Shown here one piece after another: positions 52,336-60,545 of a stretch of DNA of 63,082 nt; position 1 is the stretch's first letter, and every line of letters begins with the position of its first letter. A model generated the notes under the pieces. It made no database searches and was not told where the DNA came from. It saw only the letters and a list, made by a program, of their open reading frames with translations. The DNA is from Nonomuraea cypriaca (lineage in GTDB: Bacteria > Actinomycetota > Actinomycetes > Streptosporangiales > Streptosporangiaceae): positions 1 through 63,082 of the forward strand of contig NZ_JADOGI010000037.1 in assembly GCF_015645445.1 (NCBI RefSeq), given 5' to 3'. Position numbers and translations under genes: made by a program.

Positions 52336-53307
52336 ATGGAGTTACGTCAGCTGCGCTACTTCGTGACGCTGGCCGAAGAGTTGCACTTCGGCCGGGCGGC
52401 GGCCCGCGAGCACATCGTGCAGTCCGCGCTGAGCCAGCAGATCCAGCGGCTGGAGCGCGAGCTGGGGGTGCGGCTGCTGGATCGCAGTACCCACCACGTC
52501 GATCTGACCGCGGCGGGCGCCGCTTTCCTCATCGAGGCGCGCCAGATCCTCGACCACGTGGGACGGGCCGCGCAGGCCGCGCGCAACGCCGTCACCTCAG
52601 CGCCCACGCTCCGTGTCGGCATCATCGACGCCGGCTACGACACCATGCCGCAGATCCTGCGCGAGCTCCATCGCAGCCATCCGGACATCACGATCCATCA
52701 GGTCGAAGCGGGCACCCCCGAGCAGTATCGGCAGCTGGCCGACGGGCGCCTGGACATCGCCATCGGGCACGCCTCCCGGACCCCGGTCGAGGTGACCTCC
52801 AAGCTCATCAGACTCGATCCGCTCGGCGTGCTGGTGCCCGACGACCACCGCTTCGCCGACCTCGTCGGCGTACCCGTCGCCGCCCTCGCCGACGAAATCC
52901 TGCTGCTCGGCGAAGAGGCACAGACACCGGAACTCAACCAGTTCGTCATCGCGCTGTGCCGCTCGGCCGGATTCACGCCCACCATCTACGAGGGAACCGT
53001 CGAGAGCACCCACGCCGCCGCCGGCCTCGTACTGCAGCGCCGCTGTGTGCACTGCATCCCCTCCTCCTTCCGCACCTCCAACCCCGCTGGCACCACCTGG
53101 CTGCCCATTACCGAGCCCACCACGCACTACCCATGGTCACTGCTGTGGCACGACGCCAACCCCTCAACCCACATCGCCACCGTCATCAACAGCGCCGGAC
53201 AAGTCGCCCAGCGGCTCGGCTGGCTGGAACCCGTCGCCCGCCCCGCTGAGCCACCACCCGGCGAAGACGCTCCGACGGCCGCCAGCCCCAGTGACGAGCC
53301 TGACTGA
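52336..53307 (+). CDS. LysR family transcriptional regulator
   Basis: This 323-residue regulator starts with the canonical 'MELRQLRYFVTLAEELHFGR' and 'AAAREHIVQSALSQQIQRLE' HTH, followed by a type 2 periplasmic-binding-fold sensor (about 92-300) with 'LRVGIIDAGYDTMPQILREL'. The ATG at 52336 has GAGGAGGT at good spacing. It lies 283 bases downstream of the desaturase gene and is followed by unrelated genes, so its target is unclear. Confidence 0.9.
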   Translation: MELRQLRYFVTLAEELHFGRAAAREHIVQSALSQQIQRLERELGVRLLDRSTHHVDLTAAGAAFLIEARQILDHVGRAAQAARNAVTSAPTLRVGIIDAGYDTMPQILRELHRSHPDITIHQVEAGTPEQYRQLADGRLDIAIGHASRTPVEVTSKLIRLDPLGVLVPDDHRFADLVGVPVAALADEILLLGEEAQTPELNQFVIALCRSAGFTPTIYEGTVESTHAAAGLVLQRRCVHCIPSSFRTSNPAGTTWLPITEPTTHYPWSLLWHDANPSTHIATVINSAGQVAQRLGWLEPVARPAEPPPGEDAPTAASPSDEPD

Positions 53308-53349
53308 ATCCGCCGGGACTGAGCTGTGATGCGTCCAACATGCGAGAAT

Positions 53350-53373
53350 GGAGGGGAGATGTCTATCCCCTCC
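53350..53373. promoter_or_regulatory. Small inverted repeat between LysR and the Sm-like gene
   Basis: GGAGGGG and CCCCTCC flank a 10-base AT-rich loop. It could be a weak terminator of the LysR gene or a leader structure of the next gene. Confidence 0.4.
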
Positions 53374-53503
53374 GGTTCAGCCCGCTGCTTTTCGCGCGAG
53401 GGAGGCGCCGACATCGTGCCGTACGTGCTGCCTATTCACGTTCCGGAGGAGAAGTGTGACATGACTACGGCCGAATGGCCGCGAAATTCGCGCGGAGGAC
53501 CAG

Positions 53504-53746
53504 ATGGAAATTGTGGATATATGGATGGACGTGCTGTCCAGCGTGGAAGGCGGCCAGCAGCGGGTCACGGTTCACCTGTACGGCGGCCAGTCCCTGAAGG
53601 GAGTCGTCGTCGAGTTGGACCGTGCCCGCAAGAGCGTCGTGCTCGATGAGTTCGCGCAGGGTTCCGCTGTGACGAGACACGAATCGCCTGTGCACACGAT
53701 TCTGCTGTCGGCGGTTCAAGCTGTCACGGTTCACAAGCAGGAGTAA
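53504..53746 (+). CDS. Small Sm/Hfq-like protein (candidate)
   Basis: This 80-residue protein is all-beta in pattern. 'QRVTVHLYGGQSLKGVVVEL' followed by 'DRARKSVVLDEF' looks like the Sm1 motif of Hfq/LSm proteins (strand, Gly, strand, Asp, hydrophobic strand), and 'ESPVHTILLSAVQAVTV' could be the Sm2 strand pair. Length fits bacterial Hfq. Canonical Hfq has 'YKHA' in Sm2, which is absent; 'VTRHESPVH' stands there. The ATG at 53504 has GGAGG six bases upstream. It ends at a U-tailed terminator. Function is unproven; it might instead be a small beta-barrel of another kind. Confidence 0.6.
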   Translation: MEIVDIWMDVLSSVEGGQQRVTVHLYGGQSLKGVVVELDRARKSVVLDEFAQGSAVTRHESPVHTILLSAVQAVTVHKQE

Positions 53747-53779
53747 CGAGTTATGAACGGTGGTGATTGTGGGATTGAA

Positions 53780-53812
53780 GGCTCTCGGCTACGGACGCGC
53801 CGGGGGCCTTTT
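53780..53812 (+). terminator. Rho-independent terminator
   Basis: GGCTCTCGGC pairs with GCCGGGGGCC (two G-U pairs) around a 9-base loop and is followed by TTTTCC. Confidence 0.75.
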
Positions 53813-53882
53813 CCTTGAACACGCCGTCGAGATTCAGGCGCATCACCGTCGACGGGCTTTCAGGCGGGCGCCTGACCGCTGA

Positions 53883-54032
53883 TCATCGGCGCCGGGACCG
53901 GAACCTGTCCAGGAAACGCCGGACCCTCTGCTGCGTGTGCGGGTCTCGGGCCATCCGCTTCGCCTTCTCGATGTTCTCTTTGCCTTTGGGGCTGTGCAGG
54001 TACGCGCGTACCCGATCTATGAGTGTGGCCAT
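53883..54032 (-). CDS. Very small basic helical protein (49 aa)
   Basis: From ATG 54032 the frame reads 'MATLIDRVRAYLHSPKGKEN', 'IEKAKRMARDPHTQQRV' and 'RRFLDRFRSRRR'. It forms two amphipathic basic helices and ends in an Arg-rich tail, a composition I have seen in short actinobacterial hypothetical proteins. An AGGGG lies seven bases upstream of this ATG; a second in-frame ATG is at 54038. Its strand and position suggest a unit of its own after the M64 peptidase gene. It may bind nucleic acid or membrane, which is a guess. Confidence 0.6.
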   Translation of the reverse strand: MATLIDRVRAYLHSPKGKENIEKAKRMARDPHTQQRVRRFLDRFRSRRR

Positions 54033-54067
54033 GGCCATGCCCCTACCCGGTCCGGCCCGCGTGAAGC

Positions 54068-54101
54068 GGCGAGCACACCGCGAAACGCCGGTGTGCTCGC
54101 C
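54068..54101 (-). terminator. Strong terminator hairpin after the M64 peptidase gene
   Basis: The 13-bp perfect stem GGCGAGCACACCG/CGGTGTGCTCGCC encloses an 8-base loop, 18 bases past the stop of the M64 gene and before the small-protein gene. Confidence 0.82.
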
Positions 54102-54119
54102 GATGAGGGCGAACGGGTG

Positions 54120-56093
54120 TCAGTCGGCGACGATCGCGCCAGGAGGCAGCGGTGTCGCGCCGTTGGTGTCGGTGACCGTCACCGTGAACTTCTTCGGCGC
54201 GCTGATGTTGCCGGCGGCGTCGATGGCCCGGTACTCGATCTCGTGGCGGCCGTAGCCTGGCTCGAAGTCCGGGTACGACTGTTCGAACGGCGCCTTGGTC
54301 AGACCGCCGGTGCCGAGGCTGCCGTACGCGATCTCCTTGATGACCGTGCCTGACGGGGTGAACCGGTACGGCGTGCCCTCGGGCGCGTCCGGCCAGCCGT
54401 GATAGTTGAACCAGCCGTCGCCGTCGAGCCGGAACTCGATGACGACGTAGCCCTCCTGGTCGTCGGTCGCCTCCAGCCCCATCTCGAACCACTCGGGGAA
54501 CACGTAGTGCGGCGGGCGGGCACGGGTGCCTGCGGTCGCCGAGGCGGGCTCGGACAGCTCGAAGGTCGCCTCGGGCACGACGTTGTCGACGGTCCAGGTG
54601 AGCGTGCCGGCCGGGGCGCCGGGCGCCTCGGGGTCGGACACCGTCGCCTTGAGTTCGTAGGTGCGGGGTGCCAGGCGGAGCTTGCCGAGGTCGAGGTTGC
54701 GGCTGTTGTGCGGGTTCGGCAGCGCCTTGCCGTCGAGGGTCCAGGTGACGTCCAGAACGCGGTCGCGCGGGTGGGTGGTCTCGACGTAGACGACGTCCTG
54801 ACCGCCGACGGGGTGGGTGGTCGCCGTCGACGACGTGAACTCGACCGCGGACGAGGTGGACGGCGCCGGCGACGTGGATTCGGAGATCGTCCACTCGCGG
54901 GTCTGGGTGAGCGCGCCGCCGTCGGCCACGGCTGGGTCGCGCACGTCCTCGGTGTCGTCGGACACCGTGACGGTGACGGTGTCGCCGGCCCGCACGCCGT
55001 GCGCCTCGAGGTCGAGGTTCCGGCTGTTCCCGGTCTTCTTGACGGTCTTGCCGTTGACCGCCCAGGTGACGGTGAGCTCGTGGTACAGCGGGTGCATCGT
55101 CTCGACCCAGAGCACGTCCTCCGGATACACCGGCTCGTCGGTGGGCGTGGAGTGCAGGGCCAGCTGCGCGACGTCGCGCCGGCCGGAGATCCGCTCGATC
55201 ATCCGCTCGCGGCCGACCTGGTCGAAGTGGAAGCCGATCCAGCGCATGATCGAGTGCTCGCTCGGCCGCCACACGTTGGACGAGCGGGTCAGGCCGCTCT
55301 CGTACCGGTCGATGGCGCCGCCGGACAGGCTCTCCTCGCCCAGCCAGCGGTACCACTTGCTCTGCTGCTTCCGCATCTCCTTCGTGGTCAGCCTGGTGTG
55401 GTGGATCGACGTCGGCTCGGTGTCCGGGTGTGCGCCGCCGGGGACGTTGCGGGCGCTGTACGGATATTCGTCCTGGAGGCCGCCCAGCGAGTGGCCCAGC
55501 TCGTGCGGGCTGACCAGCGGGCCCTGCGGCGCCTGCCCGGTCGTCGTGGCGTTGCGGCCGCCGATGCCGCCGTACGTGCTGGTGTTGGCGATGCTCAGGG
55601 TCTGCCGGTTCTCGGCCGTCACCCCCGGGATCATCGAGACGTACTGCTCCAGCGCCTGCTGGCCGCCGGGGCCGAACGTGACGCCGCGGGCGTTCGGCTC
55701 GGCCGGGCAGGTCGACGCGTACTGGAGCTTCAGCGGCGTGTCCCGGCGGACGTTGCCGTCGTCGGGGTCGCAGCTGATGCCGGACACCCCCGACACGACC
55801 TCGATCATGTACACGTTGAAGTAGTCGCGGTAGCTGCGGAACGGCTCGATGCTCCACTGCACGTTGAGGTGCTTGTCGACGTCGTCGCGGAACTGCTGCA
55901 TCTCCTCGGCCGTGTAGCCGTCGCCTAAGATGATCAGGTTCAGCCGGTCCTCCGGCGGGCCGGTCACCTGCAGCGGCACCACCGTCGCCGAACCGACCTC
56001 CGCCGACGACGCGACCGCCGGGACTGCTCCCGTCAGCAGCGTGCCCACCAGACCGGCCGCCGCCACGGCGGCCGCGATCTTCCGCTTGGCCAT
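54120..56093 (-). CDS. Secreted IgA-peptidase-like metalloprotease, M64
   Basis: This 657-residue exported protease has a Sec signal ('AAAVAAAGLVGTLLTGAVPA'). The M64 catalytic domain (about 45-335) starts 'LNLIILGDGYTAEEMQQF' and has the zinc motif 'SPHELGHSLGGLQDEY', with the third ligand expected in the later 'SEHSIMR' region. Two similar domains follow: 'VLWVETMHP...NSRNLDLE' and 'VVYVETTHP...NSRNLDLG', then an Ig-like end with 'YRAIDAAGNISAPKKFTVTV'. It should cut extracellular proteins, possibly glycoproteins. The ATG at 56093 has GAGGTGA upstream. Confidence 0.9.
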   Translation of the reverse strand: MAKRKIAAAVAAAGLVGTLLTGAVPAVASSAEVGSATVVPLQVTGPPEDRLNLIILGDGYTAEEMQQFRDDVDKHLNVQWSIEPFRSYRDYFNVYMIEVVSGVSGISCDPDDGNVRRDTPLKLQYASTCPAEPNARGVTFGPGGQQALEQYVSMIPGVTAENRQTLSIANTSTYGGIGGRNATTTGQAPQGPLVSPHELGHSLGGLQDEYPYSARNVPGGAHPDTEPTSIHHTRLTTKEMRKQQSKWYRWLGEESLSGGAIDRYESGLTRSSNVWRPSEHSIMRWIGFHFDQVGRERMIERISGRRDVAQLALHSTPTDEPVYPEDVLWVETMHPLYHELTVTWAVNGKTVKKTGNSRNLDLEAHGVRAGDTVTVTVSDDTEDVRDPAVADGGALTQTREWTISESTSPAPSTSSAVEFTSSTATTHPVGGQDVVYVETTHPRDRVLDVTWTLDGKALPNPHNSRNLDLGKLRLAPRTYELKATVSDPEAPGAPAGTLTWTVDNVVPEATFELSEPASATAGTRARPPHYVFPEWFEMGLEATDDQEGYVVIEFRLDGDGWFNYHGWPDAPEGTPYRFTPSGTVIKEIAYGSLGTGGLTKAPFEQSYPDFEPGYGRHEIEYRAIDAAGNISAPKKFTVTVTDTNGATPLPPGAIVAD

Positions 56094-56327
56094 GGTCACC
56101 TCACCCTCGCTTGCGGGAGACGGCCAGCCGCGCGGAGTGCGAGCGTCGGCCCCCCGCAGGGACGCTAGCCAGGATGTATCCGGACAGCACCGGGCAGATG
56201 ACGGATATTCGGGCACCCTTTTCCGTCGTCTGCAGGAACCGAGGCGCTCGATCCTGGCGGCGAGCGTCGCCTGAGTGGGTACGGTCTCCTCAAGCGTGTC
56301 GTCTTACTCTCTGTCAGGAGATCCCGC

Positions 56328-57224
56328 ATGACACCCCTTACCAAGCGCTCCCCGTCGCCTACGGTGCCCGGCCCGGCCGAGATGCCGGGGCGGACGGTGT
56401 TCCGGCGCGCTGTGACCGGGTTGGTCGTGCTGGGGCTGCTCGGACCGGGTGTCGTGGGCTGCGGCGACGCGAGGCGCCCGGAGGCGGCGGACACTCCGGC
56501 GGCGACCGCGACCGGGTCGGCCTCGTCCCCGGCGGCCGGGCCGACCACGGCACCTCCGCCGAGCTCCGCCACCCCCGATCCGGCCGCGACACCCGGGAGC
56601 CGGGAGGCGCTGGTCGCCGGGCGTTACCAGCCGCTGTGGCCGTTCGCCACGCAGGCGGAGGCGGCCGCCTGGCAGCGCGCCCACCGCGAGAACGGCGACG
56701 ACGCGTGGCACCTCGACCCGGGCCGCACCGCGCTGGCCTTCACCCGTGACCACCTCGGCTTCACCGAGATCGACCGGGCGGTCAAGACCGTGCGGGACGG
56801 CCGGCACGCGCGGGTGCACGTCGGCTTCCACGGCCAGGAGGGCACACTGGTGGCGGCCGTCGTCCACCTCGTGAGGTACGGCGCGGGCACGGACGCCCCC
56901 TGGGAGGTGGTCGGCACGGACGACACGTCGTTCTCGCTGACCAAGCCCGGCTACGGCAAGGCGGTGGCCGGGTCGCCCCTGACCGTGGGCGGGCGCCTCT
57001 CGGGCGTCGACGAGAACATCAAGATCCAGGTACGCCGGCCCGGCGCGGCCGCCCCGCTGGGGGAGCGGTGCTGCGTGCCCGGGGGCGGAGAGGACTCCCC
57101 GTGGTCGGCCGAGGTCACGTTCGCGGCCCCGGCGGACACGACGCTGACCATCGTGGCCTCCACCGGCGGTCACGTCGCGGACGTGGAGCGCTTCACGGTG
57201 ACGGGCGTGAACACCGGCTCCTGA
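56328..57224 (+). CDS. Putative lipoprotein with Gmad2-like domain
   Basis: This 298-residue protein has a lipobox, 'VVLGLLGPGVVGCG' (Cys near residue 45), then a Pro/Ala/Thr-rich linker. The rest splits into a region with 'LWPFATQAEAAAWQRAHREN' and a C-terminal immunoglobulin-like domain starting 'VAGSPLTVGGRLSGVDENIK', resembling the Gmad2 spore-germination-type domain. It is probably anchored outside the membrane. The ATG has AGGAGAT at proper spacing. Role unknown. Confidence 0.75.
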   Translation: MTPLTKRSPSPTVPGPAEMPGRTVFRRAVTGLVVLGLLGPGVVGCGDARRPEAADTPAATATGSASSPAAGPTTAPPPSSATPDPAATPGSREALVAGRYQPLWPFATQAEAAAWQRAHRENGDDAWHLDPGRTALAFTRDHLGFTEIDRAVKTVRDGRHARVHVGFHGQEGTLVAAVVHLVRYGAGTDAPWEVVGTDDTSFSLTKPGYGKAVAGSPLTVGGRLSGVDENIKIQVRRPGAAAPLGERCCVPGGGEDSPWSAEVTFAAPADTTLTIVASTGGHVADVERFTVTGVNTGS

Positions 57225-57336
57225 CGCTCAGGAAGCGTGCCTGCCCACTCGTGAAAGGCTCAGCAAGGCGACTGCCCGGCTCCGGAGACGTGAGCTGGAA
57301 GGCTCCCTCGGCGGCAAGTGAGTAGCATCGCCGGTT

Positions 57337-58226
57337 ATGGAACTGCGGCAGCTCGAATACTTCGTGGCCGTCGCCGAGGAGGCCGGTTTCACCAGGGCGG
57401 CGGCCCGCCTGCACGTGGCGCAGCCCGGGGTGAGCGCCCAGGTCCGCCAGCTCGAACGGGAGCTCGGCGAGACGCTGTTCGACCGCTCGGGCCGTACGGT
57501 ACGCCTGACCGCGGTGGGGGAGGCCGTGCTGCCTTACGCGCGGGCCGCGCTGGCGGCGGTGGACGGGATGCGGCAGGTCGTGGACGAGCACACCGGGCTG
57601 CTGCGGGGCCACGTCGTGATGGGCGGCGTGGCCGCGCCCACGGTGCTCGACCTGCCCGGCATGCTGGCCGGCTTCCACGAGCGGCACCCGGCCGTGGAGA
57701 TCTCGCTCAGGAGACCGCCCCCGAGGCGATGGTCGACGGCGTCCAGAGCGGCCGGCTCGACCTCGGCCTCCTCGGGCTCGGCCGGCCGCTGCCGCCCGAG
57801 GTGGAGGTGCAGGTGGTCATAGACCAGGCGCTCGTGGCCGCCGTACCCCACGATCACGCGCTGGCCGGTCAGCGGTCGATCATCGTTCCCGAGCTGAAGG
57901 GGCGGTCGCTGATCTGCCTGCCCATGGGCACGGGGCTGCGGGCGGCGCTGGAGGAGGCGTGCGCGGGGGCGGGGTTCGCGCCGCGGGTCGCGTTCGAGGC
58001 GAGTGAGCCGCACGTGCTGGGCCACCTGGCCGCGCGCGGCCTGGGCACGGCCATCCTGCCCGAGTCGGCCGTCGCCTCGGCCAGGTCAGAGCTGCACGTG
58101 CTGGAGCTCACCGGGCCGGGCATCCGCGCCAGGATGGGGCTGGTCTGGCGGGCGTCCGGGGCGGTGAGCCCGGCGGCGCGGGCGTTCATCGCCCACGCCC
58201 GCCGTCACCTGCCCGACCTCGGCTAG
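57337..58226 (+). pseudogene. LysR family regulator with one frameshift
   Basis: The first frame gives the HTH 'MELRQLEYFVAVAEEAGFTR' to 'GFHERHPAVEISL' (about 57337-57712). The second frame continues 'QETAPEAMVDGVQSGRLDLG' to the natural end 'ARRHLPDLG'. The total is one base short of a whole number of codons. Adding one base near 57712 restores a normal 296-residue LysR. It is either a recent frameshift or a sequencing error. A TetR gene follows. Confidence 0.82.
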
Positions 58227-58230
58227 TTTA

Positions 58231-58244
58231 TGAACCAGGGTTCA
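58231..58244. promoter_or_regulatory. TetR operator candidate
   Basis: TGAACCAGGGTTCA is a perfect palindrome with AGTTTA and CTAACC flanks, 21 bases upstream of a tetR gene. A typical autorepression site. Confidence 0.7.
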
Positions 58245-58264
58245 CTAACCGCCGGGAGACGATC

Positions 58265-58897
58265 ATGGGCAGACCGCGCACGACGAGTGACGAGGCGATC
58301 CTGCGGGCCACCGGCCGTGCCATCGCGTGCCACGGTCCTGAGGGCCTCACGCTGGCCGCGGTCGCCCGCGAGGCCGGGCTGTCGCCGGCCACGCTGGTGC
58401 AGCGGTTCGGGTCGAAGCGCGGGCTGCTGCTGGCGTACGCGGGCCACGCCGCGGAGACGGTACACCTGCCGTTCGAGCAGGCCCGCGAGCACCACCGGTC
58501 ACCGCTGGACGGGCTGCGCGCCGCGCTCGTCGCCCTCTCCGCGGGCGTCTCCACACCCGAGGAGCTGGCCGGCAGCCTCGGCTTCCTGCGGCTCGACCTG
58601 ACCGACCCCGACTTCCGCGCGTACGCGGCCGGCCACGCCCGCCGCACCCGCGACGAGATCGCCGGGCTGCTGACCGAGGCGGTCGCGGCGGGGGAGCTGA
58701 CGGGTGACGTGGAGGTGCCCAGGCTGGCCCGCGCGGTCCAGGTGACGTACAACGGCACGCTCATCCTGTGGGCGCTGACCGGCGACGGCCCGCTCGCCGC
58801 CGCCATGCGCGCCGCGGTGGACGAGGCGCTGCGGCCCTACCTGCCCCGCGACGCTCCGGCGGAAAACCGGACCGGTGCGCCCCTGGGCGGGGGATGA
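58265..58897 (+). CDS. TetR family repressor
   Basis: This 210-residue regulator has the HTH 'LTLAAVAREAGLSPATLVQR' (about 30-49) and a helical ligand-binding C-terminus. The next gene on the same strand is an ABC-2 permease 58 bases downstream. The palindrome just upstream suggests autoregulation. The ligand is unknown. Confidence 0.9.
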   Translation: MGRPRTTSDEAILRATGRAIACHGPEGLTLAAVAREAGLSPATLVQRFGSKRGLLLAYAGHAAETVHLPFEQAREHHRSPLDGLRAALVALSAGVSTPEELAGSLGFLRLDLTDPDFRAYAAGHARRTRDEIAGLLTEAVAAGELTGDVEVPRLARAVQVTYNGTLILWALTGDGPLAAAMRAAVDEALRPYLPRDAPAENRTGAPLGGG

Positions 58898-58955
58898 TCG
58901 GAGTTCGTACGTCCCACCGGTCACCGGGCGGTGACCGCGACGCATCGAGGTGCTC

Positions 58956-59828
58956 ATGAGCCAACCGGAGTCACTGGCGAAGCTCGCCGAGAAGTACGGG
59001 CTCCGCCCCGCCATCGGGCGGCCCAGATTGCCGGTCTACCTGCTTCAGCTCTGGGAACGACGGCACTTCATCCTGACCTACGCCACCTCGCGGAACGTCT
59101 CGAAATACTCTGGTTCGGCCCTGGGCCAGCTGTGGCAGGTCCTCACACCGCTGCTGAACGCGGCGATCTACTACGTGATGTTCGGCCTCATCCTGGGCGG
59201 CAGCAAGAACATCGACAACTATCCGGCGTTCCTGCTGACCGGGATGTTCGTGTTCACGTACACGCAGCGGACCGTCACGGCCGGGGCCAAGTCGATCTCC
59301 GGCAACCTGTCGCTGATCCGGGCCCTGCACTTCCCGCGTGCCTCGTTGCCGCTGGCCTACACGATCCAGGAGTTGCAGCAACTGGTCATCTCCATGGGCG
59401 TGCTGCTCGTGACCGTGATCCTCACCGGCGAGTCGCCGACCTGGTTCTGGCTCATGATGCCGGTGGTGCTGCTGCTGCAGACGATGTTCAACGTCGGGGC
59501 GGGGCTGGTCCTGGGCCGGCTCGGCACCTCGATGCGCGACCTCAACCAGTTGCTGCCCTTCATCATGCGGACCTGGCTGTACGCCTCGGGCGTCTTCTTC
59601 GCCATCCACGACAAGGTCGTCAACAGCGCCGGCCTGCCCGAGTGGCTGGCCACCGCCATGTACCTGAACCCGGCCGCGTCCTACATCGAATGGATGCGCG
59701 GCATCCTCATCAGCGGCCACACCCCGCCGGGGATGGTGTGGGTGTCGTGCGCGTGCTGGGCGGCGGGCACGCTGGCCGCCGGCTTCTGGTACTTCTGGCG
59801 CGCCGAGGACCGGTACGGCCGCGGCTGA
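58956..59828 (+). CDS. ABC-2 type permease, TagG/RfbA-like
   Basis: This 290-residue protein has six membrane helices and resembles permeases that export teichoic acid or O-antigen-type polysaccharides ('SRNVSKYSGSALGQLWQVLT', 'IYYVMFGLILGGSKNI', 'MYLNPAASYIEWMRGILI'). The usual TagH-like ATPase gene is not next to it, on either side. Either the ATPase is elsewhere or the locus is broken. The ATG at 58956 is chosen; an in-frame GTG at 58950 is possible. Confidence 0.85.
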   Translation: MSQPESLAKLAEKYGLRPAIGRPRLPVYLLQLWERRHFILTYATSRNVSKYSGSALGQLWQVLTPLLNAAIYYVMFGLILGGSKNIDNYPAFLLTGMFVFTYTQRTVTAGAKSISGNLSLIRALHFPRASLPLAYTIQELQQLVISMGVLLVTVILTGESPTWFWLMMPVVLLLQTMFNVGAGLVLGRLGTSMRDLNQLLPFIMRTWLYASGVFFAIHDKVVNSAGLPEWLATAMYLNPAASYIEWMRGILISGHTPPGMVWVSCACWAAGTLAAGFWYFWRAEDRYGRG

Positions 59829-59855
59829 GCCGCCGAATCGATGTGGGGAGGTGCC

Positions 59856-60437
59856 CTATCCGGCGGCGGCCGGTTTGGCGCGGACGTGCATGCGCTCGCC
59901 CTGGTAGCCGAACAGGGCGAGGACCTCGGTGGGCTGGGGGGACGGGTTGATGAAGGCGTGCGGCGTACGCGTGTCGAACTCGGCCGCCTCCCCGGCCGTG
60001 AGGGTCACGTCGTTCTTCCCGAGCAGCAGGCGCAGCCGGCCCGACAGGACGTACAGCCACTCGTAGCCCTCGTGGACCTGCTGCTCGGGCAGGTATCCCG
60101 GCCAGTCGCCCGGATAGATCTGCTTGAACGCCTGTATTCCGCCGGCCCGGCGGCTCAGCGGGATGTACGTCATGCCGTGCCGTTTGACCGGGCGCATGTG
60201 CACGCGCGGATCGCCGGTCACGGGCGCGTCGATGAGCTCGTCGAGCTGGACCTGGTGGACGCGGGCCAGCAGCAGGAGCAGCTCCAGGGTGGGCTTGCGC
60301 CGGCCGGACTCCAGCCGCGACAGGGTGCTGACCGAGATGCCGGTGCCGGCGGACAGCTGCGTCAGCGTCACGCCGCGCTCCATGCGCAGCGCCCGCAGCC
60401 GCGGGCCGACCGCTTGCAGCACGTCGTCGAGTTCCAT
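59856..60437 (-). CDS. XRE-cupin transcriptional regulator
   Basis: This 193-residue regulator joins an XRE HTH (about 8-65; 'VTLTQLSAGTGISVSTLSRL' and 'ESGRRKPTLELLLLLAR') to a C-terminal cupin ('EGYEWLYVLSGRLRLLLG' and 'TRTPHAFINPS'). The cupin probably binds a small ligand. It is divergent from the FAD oxidoreductase-methyltransferase gene, with a perfect inverted repeat near its own start, so it likely represses both. Confidence 0.9.
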   Translation of the reverse strand: MELDDVLQAVGPRLRALRMERGVTLTQLSAGTGISVSTLSRLESGRRKPTLELLLLLARVHQVQLDELIDAPVTGDPRVHMRPVKRHGMTYIPLSRRAGGIQAFKQIYPGDWPGYLPEQQVHEGYEWLYVLSGRLRLLLGKNDVTLTAGEAAEFDTRTPHAFINPSPQPTEVLALFGYQGERMHVRAKPAAAG

Positions 60438-60446
60438 CCAGCTACT

Positions 60447-60461
60447 TTGCCATTTCGGCAA
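60447..60461. promoter_or_regulatory. XRE-cupin operator candidate
   Basis: TTGCCATTTCGGCAA: perfect 5-bp arms around a 5-base spacer, just upstream of the regulator ATG. This matches the style of sites bound by XRE-cupin proteins. Confidence 0.6.
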
Positions 60462-60504
60462 CGATGTTTGTCAAATTCGCCGCCGATGGCGGACAGTGGC
60501 GCCA

Positions 60505-60542
60505 TCGGCTGATCGAGAGGAGATCGGCTGATCGAGAGGAGA
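60505..60542 (+). repeat. Perfect tandem 19-bp duplication carrying the ribosome-binding site
   Basis: The unit TCGGCTGATCGAGAGGAGA occurs twice in a row; each copy contains an AGAGGAGA ribosome-binding sequence. The second copy lies 3-10 bases before the GTG start of the fusion gene. Confidence 0.8.
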
Positions 60543-60545
60543 TCC

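Noticed and set aside
53416..53649. Alternative frame upstream of and across the Sm-like gene, with its own GGAGGAG
   Set aside because: Its product becomes Arg/Gly-rich and shadow-like once it overlaps 53504-53746, whose frame has better coding bias.
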